Source: Calvatia gigantea
Taxonomy: Eukaryota; Basidiomycota; Agaricomycetes; Agaricales; Lycoperdaceae
Assembly (NCBI GenBank): GCA_025093985.1
Contig: JACAAK010000006.1
Coordinates: forward strand, 1,116,001 to 1,180,000
Direction of reading: 5' to 3'
Length of the DNA stretch: 64,000 nucleotides
Below the pieces are notes generated by a model. It was not told the DNA's origin, did not search any database, and was given only the letters and a program-made list of their open reading frames with translations. Below are positions 1 through 11,354 of this stretch, in pieces (position 1 is the stretch's first letter; the number at the start of each line of letters is the position of its first letter). The position numbers were made by a program, and so were the translations under genes.

Positions 1-381
1 GATGACCCGGAATTACAATTAAACGCTGTATTTACTGCTGAGCAAGTCGCTCGCTACAAAGCCGGGAAATGCATAGGCTGCGGAAAATTTGGACACCTTA
101 TCAGCAATTGTCCAAATCCTGACCCAAACCTGTCCAAGGAAAAACCACCTCCTAGACGACCCCACCTGCCACAAAGAAGATTCATGCAACCACCCCGTTA
201 TGCACAACCCTCACAACCTCAAGCTTCCAGGAATTACTCCGGTGCCGCTCCAAATCAAACCCGAAAGATCTCTGCACTCGATATTCAAGCAATGATCAGA
301 GAACTCCCAACAGACGAAAGAATGGAATTCAGAGAAGCATATATCTCTGATCCAACGCTCAAGCCCTTCGGGGATTTTTGA
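1..381 (+). CDS. gag: Gag C-terminus of A (partial)
   Basis: Open from the window edge to TGA at 379-381. It contains one zinc knuckle of the CX2CX4HX4C type (CIGCGKFGHLISNC, around bases 70-115), which in gypsy Gag binds the element RNA in the particle. The tail after the knuckle is proline-rich. The stop lies inside the run GATTTTTGA. The pol frame starts one base back there, as in B and C, so Gag-Pol is expected from a -1 shift. Near-identical to the end of the B gag (27301-27681), with a few substitutions. The structural capsid domain is outside the window. Confidence 0.9.
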   Translation, partial: DDPELQLNAVFTAEQVARYKAGKCIGCGKFGHLISNCPNPDPNLSKEKPPPRRPHLPQRRFMQPPRYAQPSQPQASRNYSGAAPNQTRKISALDIQAMIRELPTDERMEFREAYISDPTLKPFGDF

Positions 382-2915
382 AGGCGTCACCCGATCCTGG
401 AAAGGAATCGCTGGGTGACCCACAAATCAATCTAATAAAACTCCCTACCTCGGACAATAAAGCATCAATCTTCCTCCCTATCCAACTCAATCAGAACCAT
501 CTACGAAATATCCCAGTCACCGCTCTAATTGACTCGGGAGCCCAAGGAAACTTCATCTCTTCGAATTTTATGAACACTTACGGACTACGAACACGCCCTC
601 TCAAACACCTTATCAAAGTATCCAATGCGGACGGAACTCCCAACAAAAATGGATCAATCTATGAAAGCGTAGAATTGAACGCTTTAATTGATGGAAAACA
701 ATGCCAATTTGAAGCCTACGTCTCAGGAATAGGATCCAAAGATCTAATCCTAGGATACCCATGGCTACAACAAACGAATCCAGACATAAATTGGACTACT
801 CAAGAGTTCAAATGGCGAAACAACGACAACATCGTACCCTTAATCGTAAAATCCACAAACGGACCTACCACTATCAATGAAATCGCCTTAGATATCCACG
901 GAATGAATGATACCGAACGCTACACCTACCTAGATGAAGACTTTGACCCACTTGCTGTAAAAGTCTTTGAAGCGATCGTCCATTCGGAAGAACCTGAACT
1001 CTCTATCGATGAGCTCAAACTTTACTTGGAAAACATTGATTTTGATGAATTCCATTTAGAACATGAACTCTACGAAATACACGACAGGGAACTCCTTGCC
1101 ATAATCACGGCACTAGAAGAATGGCGACATTACCTAGAAGGAGCCCAACATCGCGTAACCATACGAACTGATCACAAGAACCTCACCTTTTGGAGAAAAC
1201 CCCAAAATATCTCCAGAAGACAAGCTCGATGGCTTGGTTTCCTCTCACACTTCGACTTCGCAATTGAACACGTCCCAGGAACCAAAATACCTGCTGCCGA
1301 TGCCCTCTCACGTCGACCAGATCACACCCCAGATGATGACAATGACAACGAAAATGTTATTGTCTTACCCGAGGAAGTATTCCTCAGGGAAATCATTGTA
1401 TTACCCAACGAACTATTCGTTTCCATAGTTGATCAAGAATTACAGAACGACATCGTAAAATCATCGAAATACGACGAAATCACCATGGAAGCCATGAAAC
1501 GACTTCTATCAGAATCACCAGGAGCAATAAATCCGAAATACGGAATGATTCCCAAGCCACATGGACATCTTATGACATTCGAAGGAAAGGTCATCATCCC
1601 AGAAGACATGGAACTCCGCCGACGTGTCATCCAATGATACCACGACCACCCTTCGATCGGACACCCTGGAGAACAAGAAACTTATCGCCTCGCCAAAGCT
1701 GAAGTATATTGGCCAGGAATGAGTACCTTCATACGAAACTACGTTAAAGGATGCAGCGAATGCCAACAATTCAAAATTAACCGAAATCCTTCCCACCCTT
1801 CGTTGCAACCGATACCACCGCCGATATCTGCTAGACCATTCGCCCATATCGCTATGGATCTGCTGACCGATTTACCAAAGTCCCACGGATTCGACTCAAT
1901 TCTGTCCATAGTGGACCATGGACTTACGAAGGGGGTAATTCTCACTCCTTGTACAAAGGAAATCACCGCCAAAGGAACTGCCGACATAATTATAGACAAA
2001 GTCTACACCAGATTCGGACTACCGGACAAGATAATCTCCGACCGTGACCCCAGATTCTGAGCAAACTCCAGTCAAGCTCTCATGAAACGACTTGGAATCA
2101 CCCAATCATTTTCATCAGCCTACCACCCTCAATCGGATGGAACAACAGAACGATTCAATCAGGAAATTGCAGCGTACCTATCTATCTACTGTACAGGAAA
2201 TCCTTCCTCCTGGTCTAAAGCACTCCCAATCCTCGAATTCTCCCACAATTCACGAACACATTCAGACCGGAAACAAACTCCTTTTGAACTCATGTATGGA
2301 ACAAAACCCCATGGAATACCCACTATTCTAGAGGAATCAAACTTCACCACTACTGAAGAACGAATAGAACTCTTAGACCATGCACGAAGAGAAGCAATCG
2401 CTGCCCACAAACTAGCTATGGAACGCATGGAACAACGAATCAAAGCAAAATTCAAACCCTTCACCCTAGGACAAAAAGTGTGGCTTGAACGGAGAAACCT
2501 GAAACTCCCATTCAAATCAAACAAGATCGCACCAAAACGCCTTGGACCATTCACTATCAAAGAAGTCTTATCGCCGCTCTCCTACCGACTGAAACTATCT
2601 GAAACATGGAAGATTCACAACGTATTCCACGCTACCCTTCTCTCCGAATACACCGAAAACAATACCCATGGATCAAACCCACAACCACCTCTCCCTGACA
2701 TAATAGAAGGAGAAGAAGAATACGAAATTGAAGGTATCTTGAACCATAGAACCAAGAATAAACAAAGGGAATACTATATCAAATGGAAAGGTTACAGTCA
2801 CGAAGAAAACTCTTGGGAAAACGAAGCACAACTCTTACCACATGCCCAAGAACTGTTACGAAAATACCAACGAGAACACCACCTAATTCCCATCCCATCT
2901 AAAAGATATAAATAA
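378..2915 (+). pseudogene. pol: Pol of A: protease, (RT deleted), RNase H, integrase, chromodomain
   Basis: One frame throughout. The aspartic protease motif LIDSGAQGNFIS is at about 525-570. At about 1070 the frame jumps directly from the linker after protease to the RNase H motif HDRELLAIITALEEW. Exactly 408 codons present in B (all of RT) are missing, with the direct repeat CTACGAAAT at the joint. Integrase has the H2C2 finger (about 1645-1790) and catalytic residues in MDLLTDLP, SDRDPRF and TTERFN. A chromodomain (EEEYEIEG to WKGYSHEENSWE) ends the protein. Two in-frame TGA codons (1635-1637 and 2058-2060) are CGA in B, so each is one C-to-T change at CpG. Non-functional. Confidence 0.93.
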
Positions 2916-2976
2916 TCCAGGATTCGCCCAACTTCTCCATCATTCCTTAACAGCACTTCTACAAACCGAACTACCA

Positions 2977-3863
2977 ATGGCACCTACCCAGAAAAACTAC
3001 AAGAAGGGAAAGAAAGCGGCTATTGTAGCCTCATCCCCCTCTCCTTCCCTCTCTTCCATCTCCTCCCTTTCTACAAAAAACAATTCCCCAGTCAGAAAAG
3101 CCCATTCTCTCCCCTCCTCCCCTCATATTTCTATATCCTACCCTCCCACCGTCACACCTGTGGGCCACGAAACCCCAATTCTCCCCACCGTCCAAATTAA
3201 CGAACTGCTCGAAAAGCCCATCATCACCCTCCCGAATGCCGTCTTTACCAAAGACGAGCTCCAACAATTCGCGGACCAGAACAAACAATTCTGGGTCGAC
3301 GTCTTCATCGGCCCAGATTGCGTCTACATTCCCCCTTCCACCGAATCATCTCCCAGTACCCCCTGGAATAGACTCACCTACCCAACAAGAATGGGAAGCA
3401 GCTCCGCTGTATCCCAACTTCATCCCCAGCAACCAGACGTACCAAATTCATCCAACAACCCCAAGCCAAGAGACCAGCCAGTCTCTTTCTCCAGCGTCGT
3501 CGCCGGAGCCACTCCCCATACCGCCACCTACAACACAAAATCAACCCCACAGCGACTCCTCTGGTCGCCAAAGCCCAAGTACGTCTACCCAATCCGGGCT
3601 GACAACCCCACCCCAACACTCCCCTCGGAGCGAGCTGGGATCCCGAAATCTATTAGGGCAGAACTTCCTGTCCTCGACCAACGACACATTCCCCCCTCCA
3701 CCGCCGGCCCCTCTCCAAAGTCCCCCACCGCTACCACCGTCAATCCGAAACCCCCCAGGACAGCCTGGGACGAACTACACCCCACTGAACACTCGGCCGC
3801 GGGTTACGTCGCAGCCAACCCATCCGACCGAGACCCCGACAGGCGAAGCAGCTTCTCCCCCGA
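2977..3863 (+). pseudogene. Extra post-pol gene of A (Gyp1 ORF2), 3' truncated
   Basis: Starts ATG, 61 bases after the pol stop. The N-terminus is basic (MAPTQKNYKKGKKAA), followed by a long Ser/Pro-rich stretch with one more ordered segment (FTKDELQQFADQNKQFWVDV). The same gene in B runs on for about 310 more codons into a Cys-rich end. In A it is cut exactly at the LTR start, and the frame runs on into the LTR to 4011. I do not recognise the protein. Position after pol recalls env-like or accessory genes, but no signal peptide or membrane segment is visible, so an env role is not supported. Confidence 0.8.
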
Positions 3864-4487
3864 TGTTACGAACTTACCACACCCCCGGACTCTCCGCACT
3901 AACGTATTAACTTTCCAAATGGACTTCCCACTCTTTTCTTGTATACCCCGGTCCGTTCTTTATTTATTCATCACATGTACTTCTACCTTTGCTTCTTATG
4001 ATTCATTCTGAATCATGTTCCTGTTTCACCTTCATCTTTCCCATCATCGTACTTCTCTTTACCTGACTCCGTCTTCTTATGACTCGTACTCGTTCTTCTA
4101 TTCATTCCACCTATCCCCATGATTCCTTAAATTACCAATTAACCCGTAGTAGTTCTCATTGACTCATATTTACTTACTACGTAATCTCTCATCTCGTATT
4201 CGTAGCTAGTATATAAACCTTAAGTAGTACTTTGTATTACTTTAGGTTATTCTAGTAACAAGCTTCCTTATCTTCGCTCGTCTGCTACAAGGCTAACAAC
4301 CTTGGGGACTGCAGTGACATTTAACTCGGACTTCTCAGGCAAGCGCGAGCTTCTACTCGAGGGAGCGATCCGAAGCCTGCACAGAAGTCATTGAGACTTG
4401 TCAAATACTCCTGGGCTATAGCGTTGAACCTCTCCCTGAGTGGAGACGATCCGGGCCCGGTTGCGAAGTAAGGTAACGCACGTAACA
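3864..4487 (+). repeat. 3' LTR of A (Gyp1 LTR, 624 bp)
   Basis: Begins TGTTACGAAC and ends CACGTAACA, same length as both LTRs of B. The TATA-like ATATAAA is at 4211-4217 and the self-primer segment AGGTTATTCT at 4244-4253. The polypurine tract that should precede it is absent. Flanking bases after it are ATGGT; the matching left duplication lies outside the window. Confidence 0.95.
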
Positions 4488-5440
4488 ATGGTAGAGGTGA
4501 GGGCTTTCTTGGTGGCTCTGATGAGGTATTTTCCATCATTCGAATGCACGAAGAAAACAGGTAAGTGGCTTCGGCCATCCTGGCAGATAGGGACTGGGAC
4601 GCTGTTGAATGGGAAGTTGGTCATAGTGGAGTTGTCCCAATAGTTCTTGACTATCATTTTCCAGTAGTGTTGGTCCTTTTCTTGTCCTGGTAGCACAGTG
4701 CAGAATCTTGCAGGAGGGAGAAAAACTGATACAAGTTGTGGTGGAGTGATGGTTTTTATGAAACAGCAGAGTGAATTGACTTCTTCTTTCATGGAGACAG
4801 TTGTTTCTTCATCCATGGGTGTGTCAGATCGGGTTGGTGGCATGAGGTTGATTGTGGTGTGGAGTTTGGAGAGGGTACTATGAATCCTATCAATGAGGGC
4901 ATTGATCTCTGGATCTTCAGTGGTCTTATCATGTCTAAATAGGTTCATTGCTACATTGGCAAGTTCTAGGAAGATGTCGGTGATATCGAGGTGTTTGAAT
5001 ACTTCAAGTCTGAGGTCGACATGGTTGTGGAGACTGTGGACATGGTCTTGTTCACTAGGTGTGAGCATGGATTGGTCTAAGGCTCGGAAGATGGCAGGAA
5101 TGTGTTGGTTGGTGGATGAGGAAGCATTGGCAAACTCTGCATACATGTCAGTGAAGGTAATGCATGCAGTGGTGAGGGCAATGTGTCTGTTGACAACTAG
5201 CTGCTTGTTTTGAGTGGTGATGGTTTCTATTTCACTGTTGGTGGCCTTGTCAACATCTTTTAGTAGGGATTCAAGGAGCCTCTGTACTGGGGATGGCATG
5301 GTGGCAAGGTTGTAATGAGTGCCCTGAAGGGCAGGTGCTTGGCTGTTGCCTGGTTCTGGGAGGGAAACAGAGGAGATTGTGGTTGGGTTGGGGTGGACAA
5401 GGGAATGGATAGTGACATGGTTGACTTGGGAGGAAGGCAT
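4488..5440 (-). CDS. Extra post-pol gene of F (Gyp2 ORF3), C-terminus cut by A
   Basis: About 317 codons are open without a stop. The ATG at 5440 lies six bases after the pol stop and in the pol frame (TAG, CCAGAC, ATG), the same layout as in G. The N-terminal part (to about residue 210) is predicted mostly helical from its composition (for example LLESLLKDVDKATN, DHVHSLHNHVDLRLEVFKHLDITDIFLELANVAM). The C-terminal part has a conserved block (VFLPPARF, PGQEKDQHYWKMIVKNYW, DGRSHLPVFFVHSNDG). I do not recognise it. It keeps its reading frame although pol and gag of the same element are broken. Only about 13 residues are lost to A, judged from G. Confidence 0.8.
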
Positions 5441-5446
5441 GTCTGG

Positions 5447-8400
5447 CTAGTTTCTTTGGTTTGGTGATGATTTTTTGGTTCTTCTACCCCCCTTTTTATG
5501 GGTATCCTCTGGATGCCTCTTTTGGTAATCTGCTATTGCATCTTGAGCATTTGTCAGGTTGGATTCCGCTGTCCATGTATCTTCTTCATTGCTGTATCCC
5601 TTCCAATGGATTAAGAATTGATAGCCCCTTCTGCATTTTCTTTGTCTGTGGATTTCCTCCACTTTGTACTCTTCTTCATTGTTGATGATGATTGGGTTGG
5701 GCACTGATGGTTGTCTTTGACTCAGGAACTTGGCCTTGTGGGCTGGTGTTAGGAGCTGTTCATTGAATACATCATGGATGGCCCATCCTTCTGGTAGGGC
5801 TAGCTGGTATGCCACTTCTCCTATTTTTTCCTTGATAAGGAAGGGCCCATACTGTTTTTGGCCTAGCTTCTTTGATGTTTGATTGATATGGATGTTGGTG
5901 TTTTCCAGCCATACTGCATTGCCTATTTGATGTGCTGTGGTGTGGGTTTTACTGTGGTCATGTCATTGTTTCATCTTTTCCTGATATGTCCATAGTGCTG
6001 ATGCAGCATTATCTCAGGCAGCCTGAAGGTGTTGTAGGAATTCAGTGGTGATGGGGTTGTTTGTTGCTGGCTCATTCTTGCCCTTCCATGGGTTCCTTCT
6101 GTAGTTTAGGAAGAATGGTGTTTCCTGTGTCCCTCTGTGTTGTTTGTCGTTGTACTGGAATTCTGCAATGGGAAGCCATTCTGCCCAGTTGTTTTGATTA
6201 TAATTGCAATACAGGTGGATGTATGTTTCCACTTCTCTGTTAATGTGTTCTGTTTGTCCATTGGTTTGTGGGTGATATGCCATTGATAGGTTTCATTCTA
6301 TGCCAAGCCCTTTAAATAGCTCCTTGGTGAATTCTGATGTGAATTGGGGTCCTTGATCACTCAGCACCTTCCTTGGCAATCCATGCAGCTTCCATATTTC
6401 ATCTCGATAAATCCTTGTGATGTCTTTGGATGAAACATCCGTTGTTGTCACTATGAGTCATATTATTTTTGTGAATCGATTGATGATGACCAGTATCATG
6501 TCTTTTCCTTCAGATTCTGGTAGTGGTCCAACCATGTCAATGCTGATTTCTTTCCAAGGTCCATTTGGTATAGGGAGGAGGTGAAGTGGTGATTTGAGTG
6601 GCGTTATTCTGGCTTTGTTCCTCTGGCAGGCTTGACACCCTCAGATGTACCTTTTTACATCTTTTCTCATTGTTGGCCACCAGTAGTCACAGTTGATTAG
6701 TTCCATCATTCTATGCTGACCTGGGTGTCCCACATCTGGGATATTGTGATATTGTGCTAGAATTTCTTCCTGTAATTTCAGGTCAGGTGGGACGTATGCA
6801 CTATTTTGTCTGTAGATAATTCCATGGTCTTTGGTGAGACTGGGCTCCGGTTTTCTTAGCTCGGTAAGGACTGTTGTCTCACACTGGGACTTGTTCCGGA
6901 TCTGTTCTAGGAATGTTGGCTTGAGGAATAATTCTGCCCATAAGAGCACTGTGTTATCTGTGTCTTCTGTTTGCAGCCAGCTTTCTTGGATCATGGTGAC
7001 TAGTTTGTCTTCTTGTTCTTCTGGTATTTAATGGATTCAGGACAATAGGTCAGTGTCACAACCTATACATGTGCTCACCTGCTTCACCCGCTCTTACCTA
7101 GACCATACTTTATATTTTATTTACCATTCACTCTCATCCACTCTCCTCGTCTCCCCCACTCTCCATTCTTACTATTATGTCTGACGTTAATTTCCAATTA
7201 TCCTCCTTGTACATTTCTCTAGTCGTCATACCTACTCCCGTTTCCCTTGCAATCCCTTTTACCATTCATATCATTCCTGTTTCACCTTATTCCTTTTAGC
7301 TAGTTGCATTCCCAGTGTTTTTATCTAGCGGCCATACCTGGCCCACACCTGAAGTCATAGTAGTTTCCTTTTGTAGAACCACACTTCCTCATGTATATAA
7401 ACTGTAGCTACTTTGCCTGTAATCCTCAGTCTGAAATCTACTTAGCGACACACTACTTCTATTCTACCTCTGTCTCTGTCTCTGTCTCTGTCTCTGACTC
7501 TGTCCTCATCCCTTATTCTGAAGTTAGGACCACTCGTTGGCAGGAGGGTGCAACACATACATTGAAGCCACAGTCCTCCCAAGTTTGCCCGCTTCATCCA
7601 TCTTCATCCGCATTCATGCATCATCCCCAGGTGTCTAGACTCCGGTTGTCTCACCCACATGACCCACGCTTAACAGTTGGCCTTTGTGTTTGTTTTCCCA
7701 GGTACATGTTGCAGTGCGAAGTCATAGTCTTGTAGGCATAGGTACCATCGGGCTTGTCATCCATTCAGCTTTTGCAGTTTGCAGTGGTATTTTAAATTTT
7801 TGTGGTCAGTCCAGATTTCAAATTTTTCTTCAGCATCTAACAGATAGTGTCTCCATTCTTTCAGGGCATGGATGATGGCCAGTAGTTCTTTGTCGTATAT
7901 TTCATAGTTGTATTCTGCTAGTGATAGCATTCATGATGTGAAGGTGATTGGGTGCCATTTGTCCTCCTGTAGTTGTAATAGCACGCCTCCTAATGCATAG
8001 TCTGATGTGTTGACTTCTACCCTGAACTGGCCTTGCCTTTGTGGTAGGGTTAACATGGGTTCTTTGGTGATGCATTTTTTTTGATGATCGAATGCCATCT
8101 GGTGTTCTTGATTCCACTCCCATGTGGCTACTCCTTTGAGTTTGTTTAGTGGTCCTGCGATCTTGCTGAAGTTCTTGATGAAATGTCAGTAATAGTTGGC
8201 AAAACCCAGGAATCTTTCTACCCCTTTTGTACTTTTTGGCTCAGGCCAATCTTGTACTGATTTGACTTTCTCTTCTTCCATTTTAATTTGCCCATATCCT
8301 ACTTTGACTCCTAGTATTGGGATTTCTTCTGCATTGAAAATGCATTTGGTTCATTTAAAGCATAAGCTGTATTGTGCTACACATTCCAGGAATCGTATTG

Positions 8401-9600
8401 TCCATTCTTTTAGTTGTTCTTTGGTGTCACTAGGGATGGTGAAGTCATCTATGTAGTTTACAATGTCTCCATTTTGCAGGAGGTCGCAGAAGATACTTGT
8501 CATCATTTTGGAGAAGGTCCCTAGTGAGTTGCTTAAACCAAAATACATGACTGTGGGCTTAAAGAGTCCCTCATTGGTGAGAAATGCTGCTTTCCATTTG
8601 TCCCCTTCCTTGATCCTGACATTGTTATACCTCCAGATGATATTGAGCTTATTGAAGTATTTGGCCTTCCCAAGCTTGTCGATTACCTTGCCAATTCTTG
8701 GTAACAGTGTTTTGTCCTTGACTACTACATTGTTTAACCATCTGTAGTCTTGGATTAATCTCTTGGATCTGTCTTTCTTGGGGATGAAGAAGGTTGGTGC
8801 TGTGTATGGAGATTTTGATGGTCATATTCATCCTGACTCTAGATTTTCTTTGATGAATGCCTTGAGTTTGTCCTGTTCCTTGACCGTCATGTTGTACGTT
8901 CCTGTGCTTATTTCTTTTGGGGCATCTTCTGTTAGGATCATTTCATGATCCCATTCAGTTTGTTCTGGGAGCTTGTCAAATGTTGTTTTGTTGAATAAAT
9001 GTGTGAATGGCTGTACATAGTCTGGCAAATCTTCCAGTTTGGTTGGGTCTGGTTCATCTTCTTCTTCCCATAAATCTTCTGTAGTGGCCATGCTTCGTAT
9101 TTTTTCCGTGATGGGGATGTTTCAGTGGGGGAATTGACAGTTTGGTGGGCACTGGGTGAACTTGATTTCTCCATTGTTCCAATCTACCTCTGGGTTATGT
9201 TTGACCAGCCAGTCATGTCCCAGGAAGATTTCTGCACAGTCCTATAGCTGTATGACTGATGCTTCAATTTGTTCTTTATGTCCTTGGATATCTATGTCGA
9301 TTGTGGCTGTTTCCATTACTTTTCCATCCTGGTTTGGTGTTCCATCTACATTTAATACCAAGATTTGTTGTTCCAGCTTTCAGGTAGGGAGTCCTTCCTT
9401 GTCTACCAATTTCTTGCTGATACTGCTGGTTGTGCATCCTGAGTTGACAATCATGTCCACCATTATCTCCTTTTTTGCCATTTGTATTTTTCCTTTCAGG
9501 TTTAGTTCATACTTTCTTCTCTGAGGAATCATGTAAAATTTGTCTGATATCCTAGATACAAGCTTTCTGACTCTCAAGGTAGTACCTACTCAGAGTCTTC
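5447..9600 (-). pseudogene. pol: Pol of F: protease, RT, RNase H, integrase, chromodomain
   Basis: Reading leftwards: protease (IVNSGCTTSSISKKL, near 9420-9470), RT with the palm segment at 8351-8548 (MYFGLSNSLGTF, NYIDDF), RNase H (about 7690-8120), integrase with the H2C2 finger (about 6660-6780) and core (catalytic Glu in QTEHINRE near 6240), and chromodomain (EEEYKVEE to WKGYSNEEDTW, 5500-5660). Everything lies in one frame, -1 relative to gag. An LTR-X solo LTR plus its duplication (627 bases, a multiple of three) interrupts the RNase H to integrase link at 7054-7675. Several stops, many at former CGA or CAG codons. Dead. Confidence 0.88.
7054..7675 (+). repeat. Solo LTR of family LTR-X (622 bp) inside F
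   Basis: Begins TGTCACAACC and ends GCTTAACA. It splits the F sequence encoding the KAD-LL end of RNase H. Flanks are GTCAG on the left and GTTGG on the right. Both derive from GTCGG by one CpG transition each, fitting a five-base target duplication. It contains a CTCTGT microsatellite (about 7470-7500). No internal region is present, so this is a recombination remnant. Relatives lie at 41610-42080 and 42511-42824. Confidence 0.88.
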
Positions 9601-10682
9601 AGAAAAATCCTTCTTTTCTTTGTCACTAGCTTCTTCAATTCCTCGAACCTGTATCTTCTTGGGTGCAGTACAGGCTTTTGCTATATGGCCTGTTTTTCCA
9701 CAATTATAGCAGGTTAACCCTTTGGGTTTCTTGCAATCTTTTGTCATATGCCTGAAAATGCCACAATTATAGCATTTAGGTTTTCCTTCAGCATTGAAAA
9801 TGTAGTGTCAGCTTCCTATCTCCATTGGCTCTCCTATTCCTCTATAGGTTGTTCTGGTGTTGGTTTTCTTATTTCCTTGGTATTCTGAAGCTTCATACCC
9901 CTGTCCTATAGCAAGGATGGCTTCTGTCCATTCTGTGTAGGTGTCTGGCCTGGTGCTAGGCAGATAGCCTGTGATGGTGTGGATGATGTCCTGCCTGGCA
10001 TTCTTCTTGAGTAGAAACATTGCGTGCTTGTTGTCTGTTTTTGCCTTGCTCTTTAGGACTTGGAATTCAATTAGGTAGTTGGCAGTGTTTTTGTTTCCCT
10101 GTTTGAATTTCTTAATTTGCCATTCTACTTTGCTGTTCGAGGCATCATCAGAGAAGGTTTTCCTAAAGTCTTCGGAAAATGCTTTCCAGTCCACTGAGTC
10201 TTCTCCATCTAGGATTTGTGGAGCCTTCATTGCTGTGTAGGCTCCTGCTGTTCCTCCTCTCAGCCTAACAAGACTATTTTGTTGAACTTCATGAAGAGCG
10301 TCATTGCTCTCCACTAGTTGTCAAATTTGGTACAGGTACCATCAAAAAATCCAGGGTCTGGCACTAAGCCTTTCCCAATAGGTGCTGTCATGGGTACTAC
10401 TGCATTGTTGGTCATATCAGAGTTGGTTTCTGATTCTGTTTTATCTGAGCTTGATTCATCTGATTTCTCCTGATGGGTTAACTTTTCCTCTGCTAGGTCA
10501 AGTTCATTTAGAAGTTCTAATAGTACTTTTTCTACTGGATTTGCTCTGGGTTCATCGTGTGTTTCTCCAGTTGGTTCTTCAGGTACTTCAGAGTTCCCTG
10601 TTTCTTCTTCATCTGATGTTTCAGACTTGTCATCGGTGACTTCAAGATTTGGTTCTCTGTATTCATCTGGGTTTGAGCTCAT
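9586..10682 (-). pseudogene. gag: Gag of F (Gyp2), frameshifted
   Basis: Starts ATGAGCTC-type MSSNPDEYREPN with an acidic N-terminal region rich in Glu, Asp and Ser. The capsid part follows, then two CCHC knuckles (CYNCGIFRHMTKDC and CYNCGKTGHIAKAC, about 9660-9780), then EDSE and TAG at 9586-9588. Near 10270-10316 a TAG replaces the Trp codon seen in G (DWWRAM), and a short deletion shifts the frame. The acidic N-terminus and double knuckle distinguish Gyp2 Gag from the single-knuckle Gyp1 Gag. Confidence 0.88.
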
Positions 10683-10762
10683 ATACTAGCTTCTGGGTTG
10701 TCTTTTGTTCAGGCCTATTTCAGCCTACTCCTTGCAAGGTGAGGTGGGGACACTTAACCAAA

Positions 10763-11044
10763 TGTTATGACCTTAGTCTGAGTTTACCTCAGGTTGCAAC
10801 TTTGGGCTAAGACTTGAGGACGAGTAAGGGAAGGAGAACAAGAGGTGGTTAAGCATACCAAATACAGTGGGTGTATGTACACTTAAATACGGAGAGTCAT
10901 CCAGTTGAATGGATGGAGTAATTACATGAAACATCCAATAAGGTAGGCATAGTAGTTATCACAAGTCATAGCTGGAGATCACTCAACAGAAATAGCTGAA
11001 ACAGATGTGCTAGTGGTATAGAAGTGCAGACAAGGATGGAGTAC
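10763..11044 (-). repeat. 5' LTR of F, larger part (continues at 22581-22605)
   Basis: On the plus strand it starts TGTTATGACC. It is interrupted by G after 11044 and resumes after the G duplication, ending AACCATAACA at 22605. The total is about 307 bases, matching other Gyp2 LTRs. The stretch 10683-10762 is the F leader, including a decayed primer site. Confidence 0.9.
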
Positions 11045-11352
11045 TGTTGTGAACTCTAGTCTATTCTCGTATCAGCTCCGTACTTGTCTGCATTCCCTCC
11101 TAGCCATGTACTTGTTTCAGTTATTCCTGCCTGCACAATCCCCGAGCTCTGACTCATAACTACTATGCCATAGTCATCAGACGTTTCATGTAGTTATCTC
11201 CATCCATTCAACTGGATGTTCCTTCTGTATTTAAGCATACATACATACTCCTGTATTCTGTATGCTTAACCACCTAGTTCTTCTCCCCTTACTCGCCCTC
11301 AAGACTTAGCCTAAGCTGCAACCTGAGGTCTTATCAGACTAAGGTCGTAACA
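11045..11352 (+). repeat. 5' LTR of G (308 bp)
   Basis: TG...CA ends. TATTTAAG at 11228-11235 is a likely TATA box. ATGCTTAACCA at 11262-11272 is the self-primer segment, with one CpG change relative to the ancestral ACGCTTAACCA. Confidence 0.95.
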
Positions 11353-11354
11353 TT

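Larger units (their letters stand above)
1..4487 (+). mobile_element. Element A: Ty3/gypsy chromovirus (family Gyp1), right part, internally deleted
   Basis: The 5' part lies outside the window. Order seen: gag end, protease, RNase H, integrase, chromodomain, second gene, 3' LTR. Comparison with element B (24834-33974) shows two internal deletions: 1224 bases covering reverse transcriptase, and about 960 bases covering the end of the second gene plus the polypurine tract. It sits in the last gene of element F, which resumes at 4488. Its LTR appears identical by eye to the 5' LTR of B, so the insertion is recent. It cannot be autonomous, since RT is missing. Confidence 0.93.

Noticed and set aside
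2058..2060. Many in-frame TGA codons suggested a genetic code with TGA as Trp or Arg.
   Set aside because: TGG is used for Trp throughout. Many TGA codons align with CGA in a sister copy, and TAA and TAG stops occur as well in old copies. Decay explains them; only the knuckle TGA of Gyp1 ORF2 stays open.
2977..4011. Gyp1 ORF2 as an envelope gene.
   Set aside because: No signal peptide, membrane segment or glycoprotein pattern; the B copy ends in zinc knuckles instead.
4388..4487. The F extra gene reading on into the A LTR as a natural C-terminus.
   Set aside because: The continuation is LTR sequence; G shows the true end.
7470..7500. CTCTGT repeats as a CRISPR-like or telomeric array.
   Set aside because: A short microsatellite within an LTR, with no spacers; also present in the reverse LTR-X copy at about 41690.
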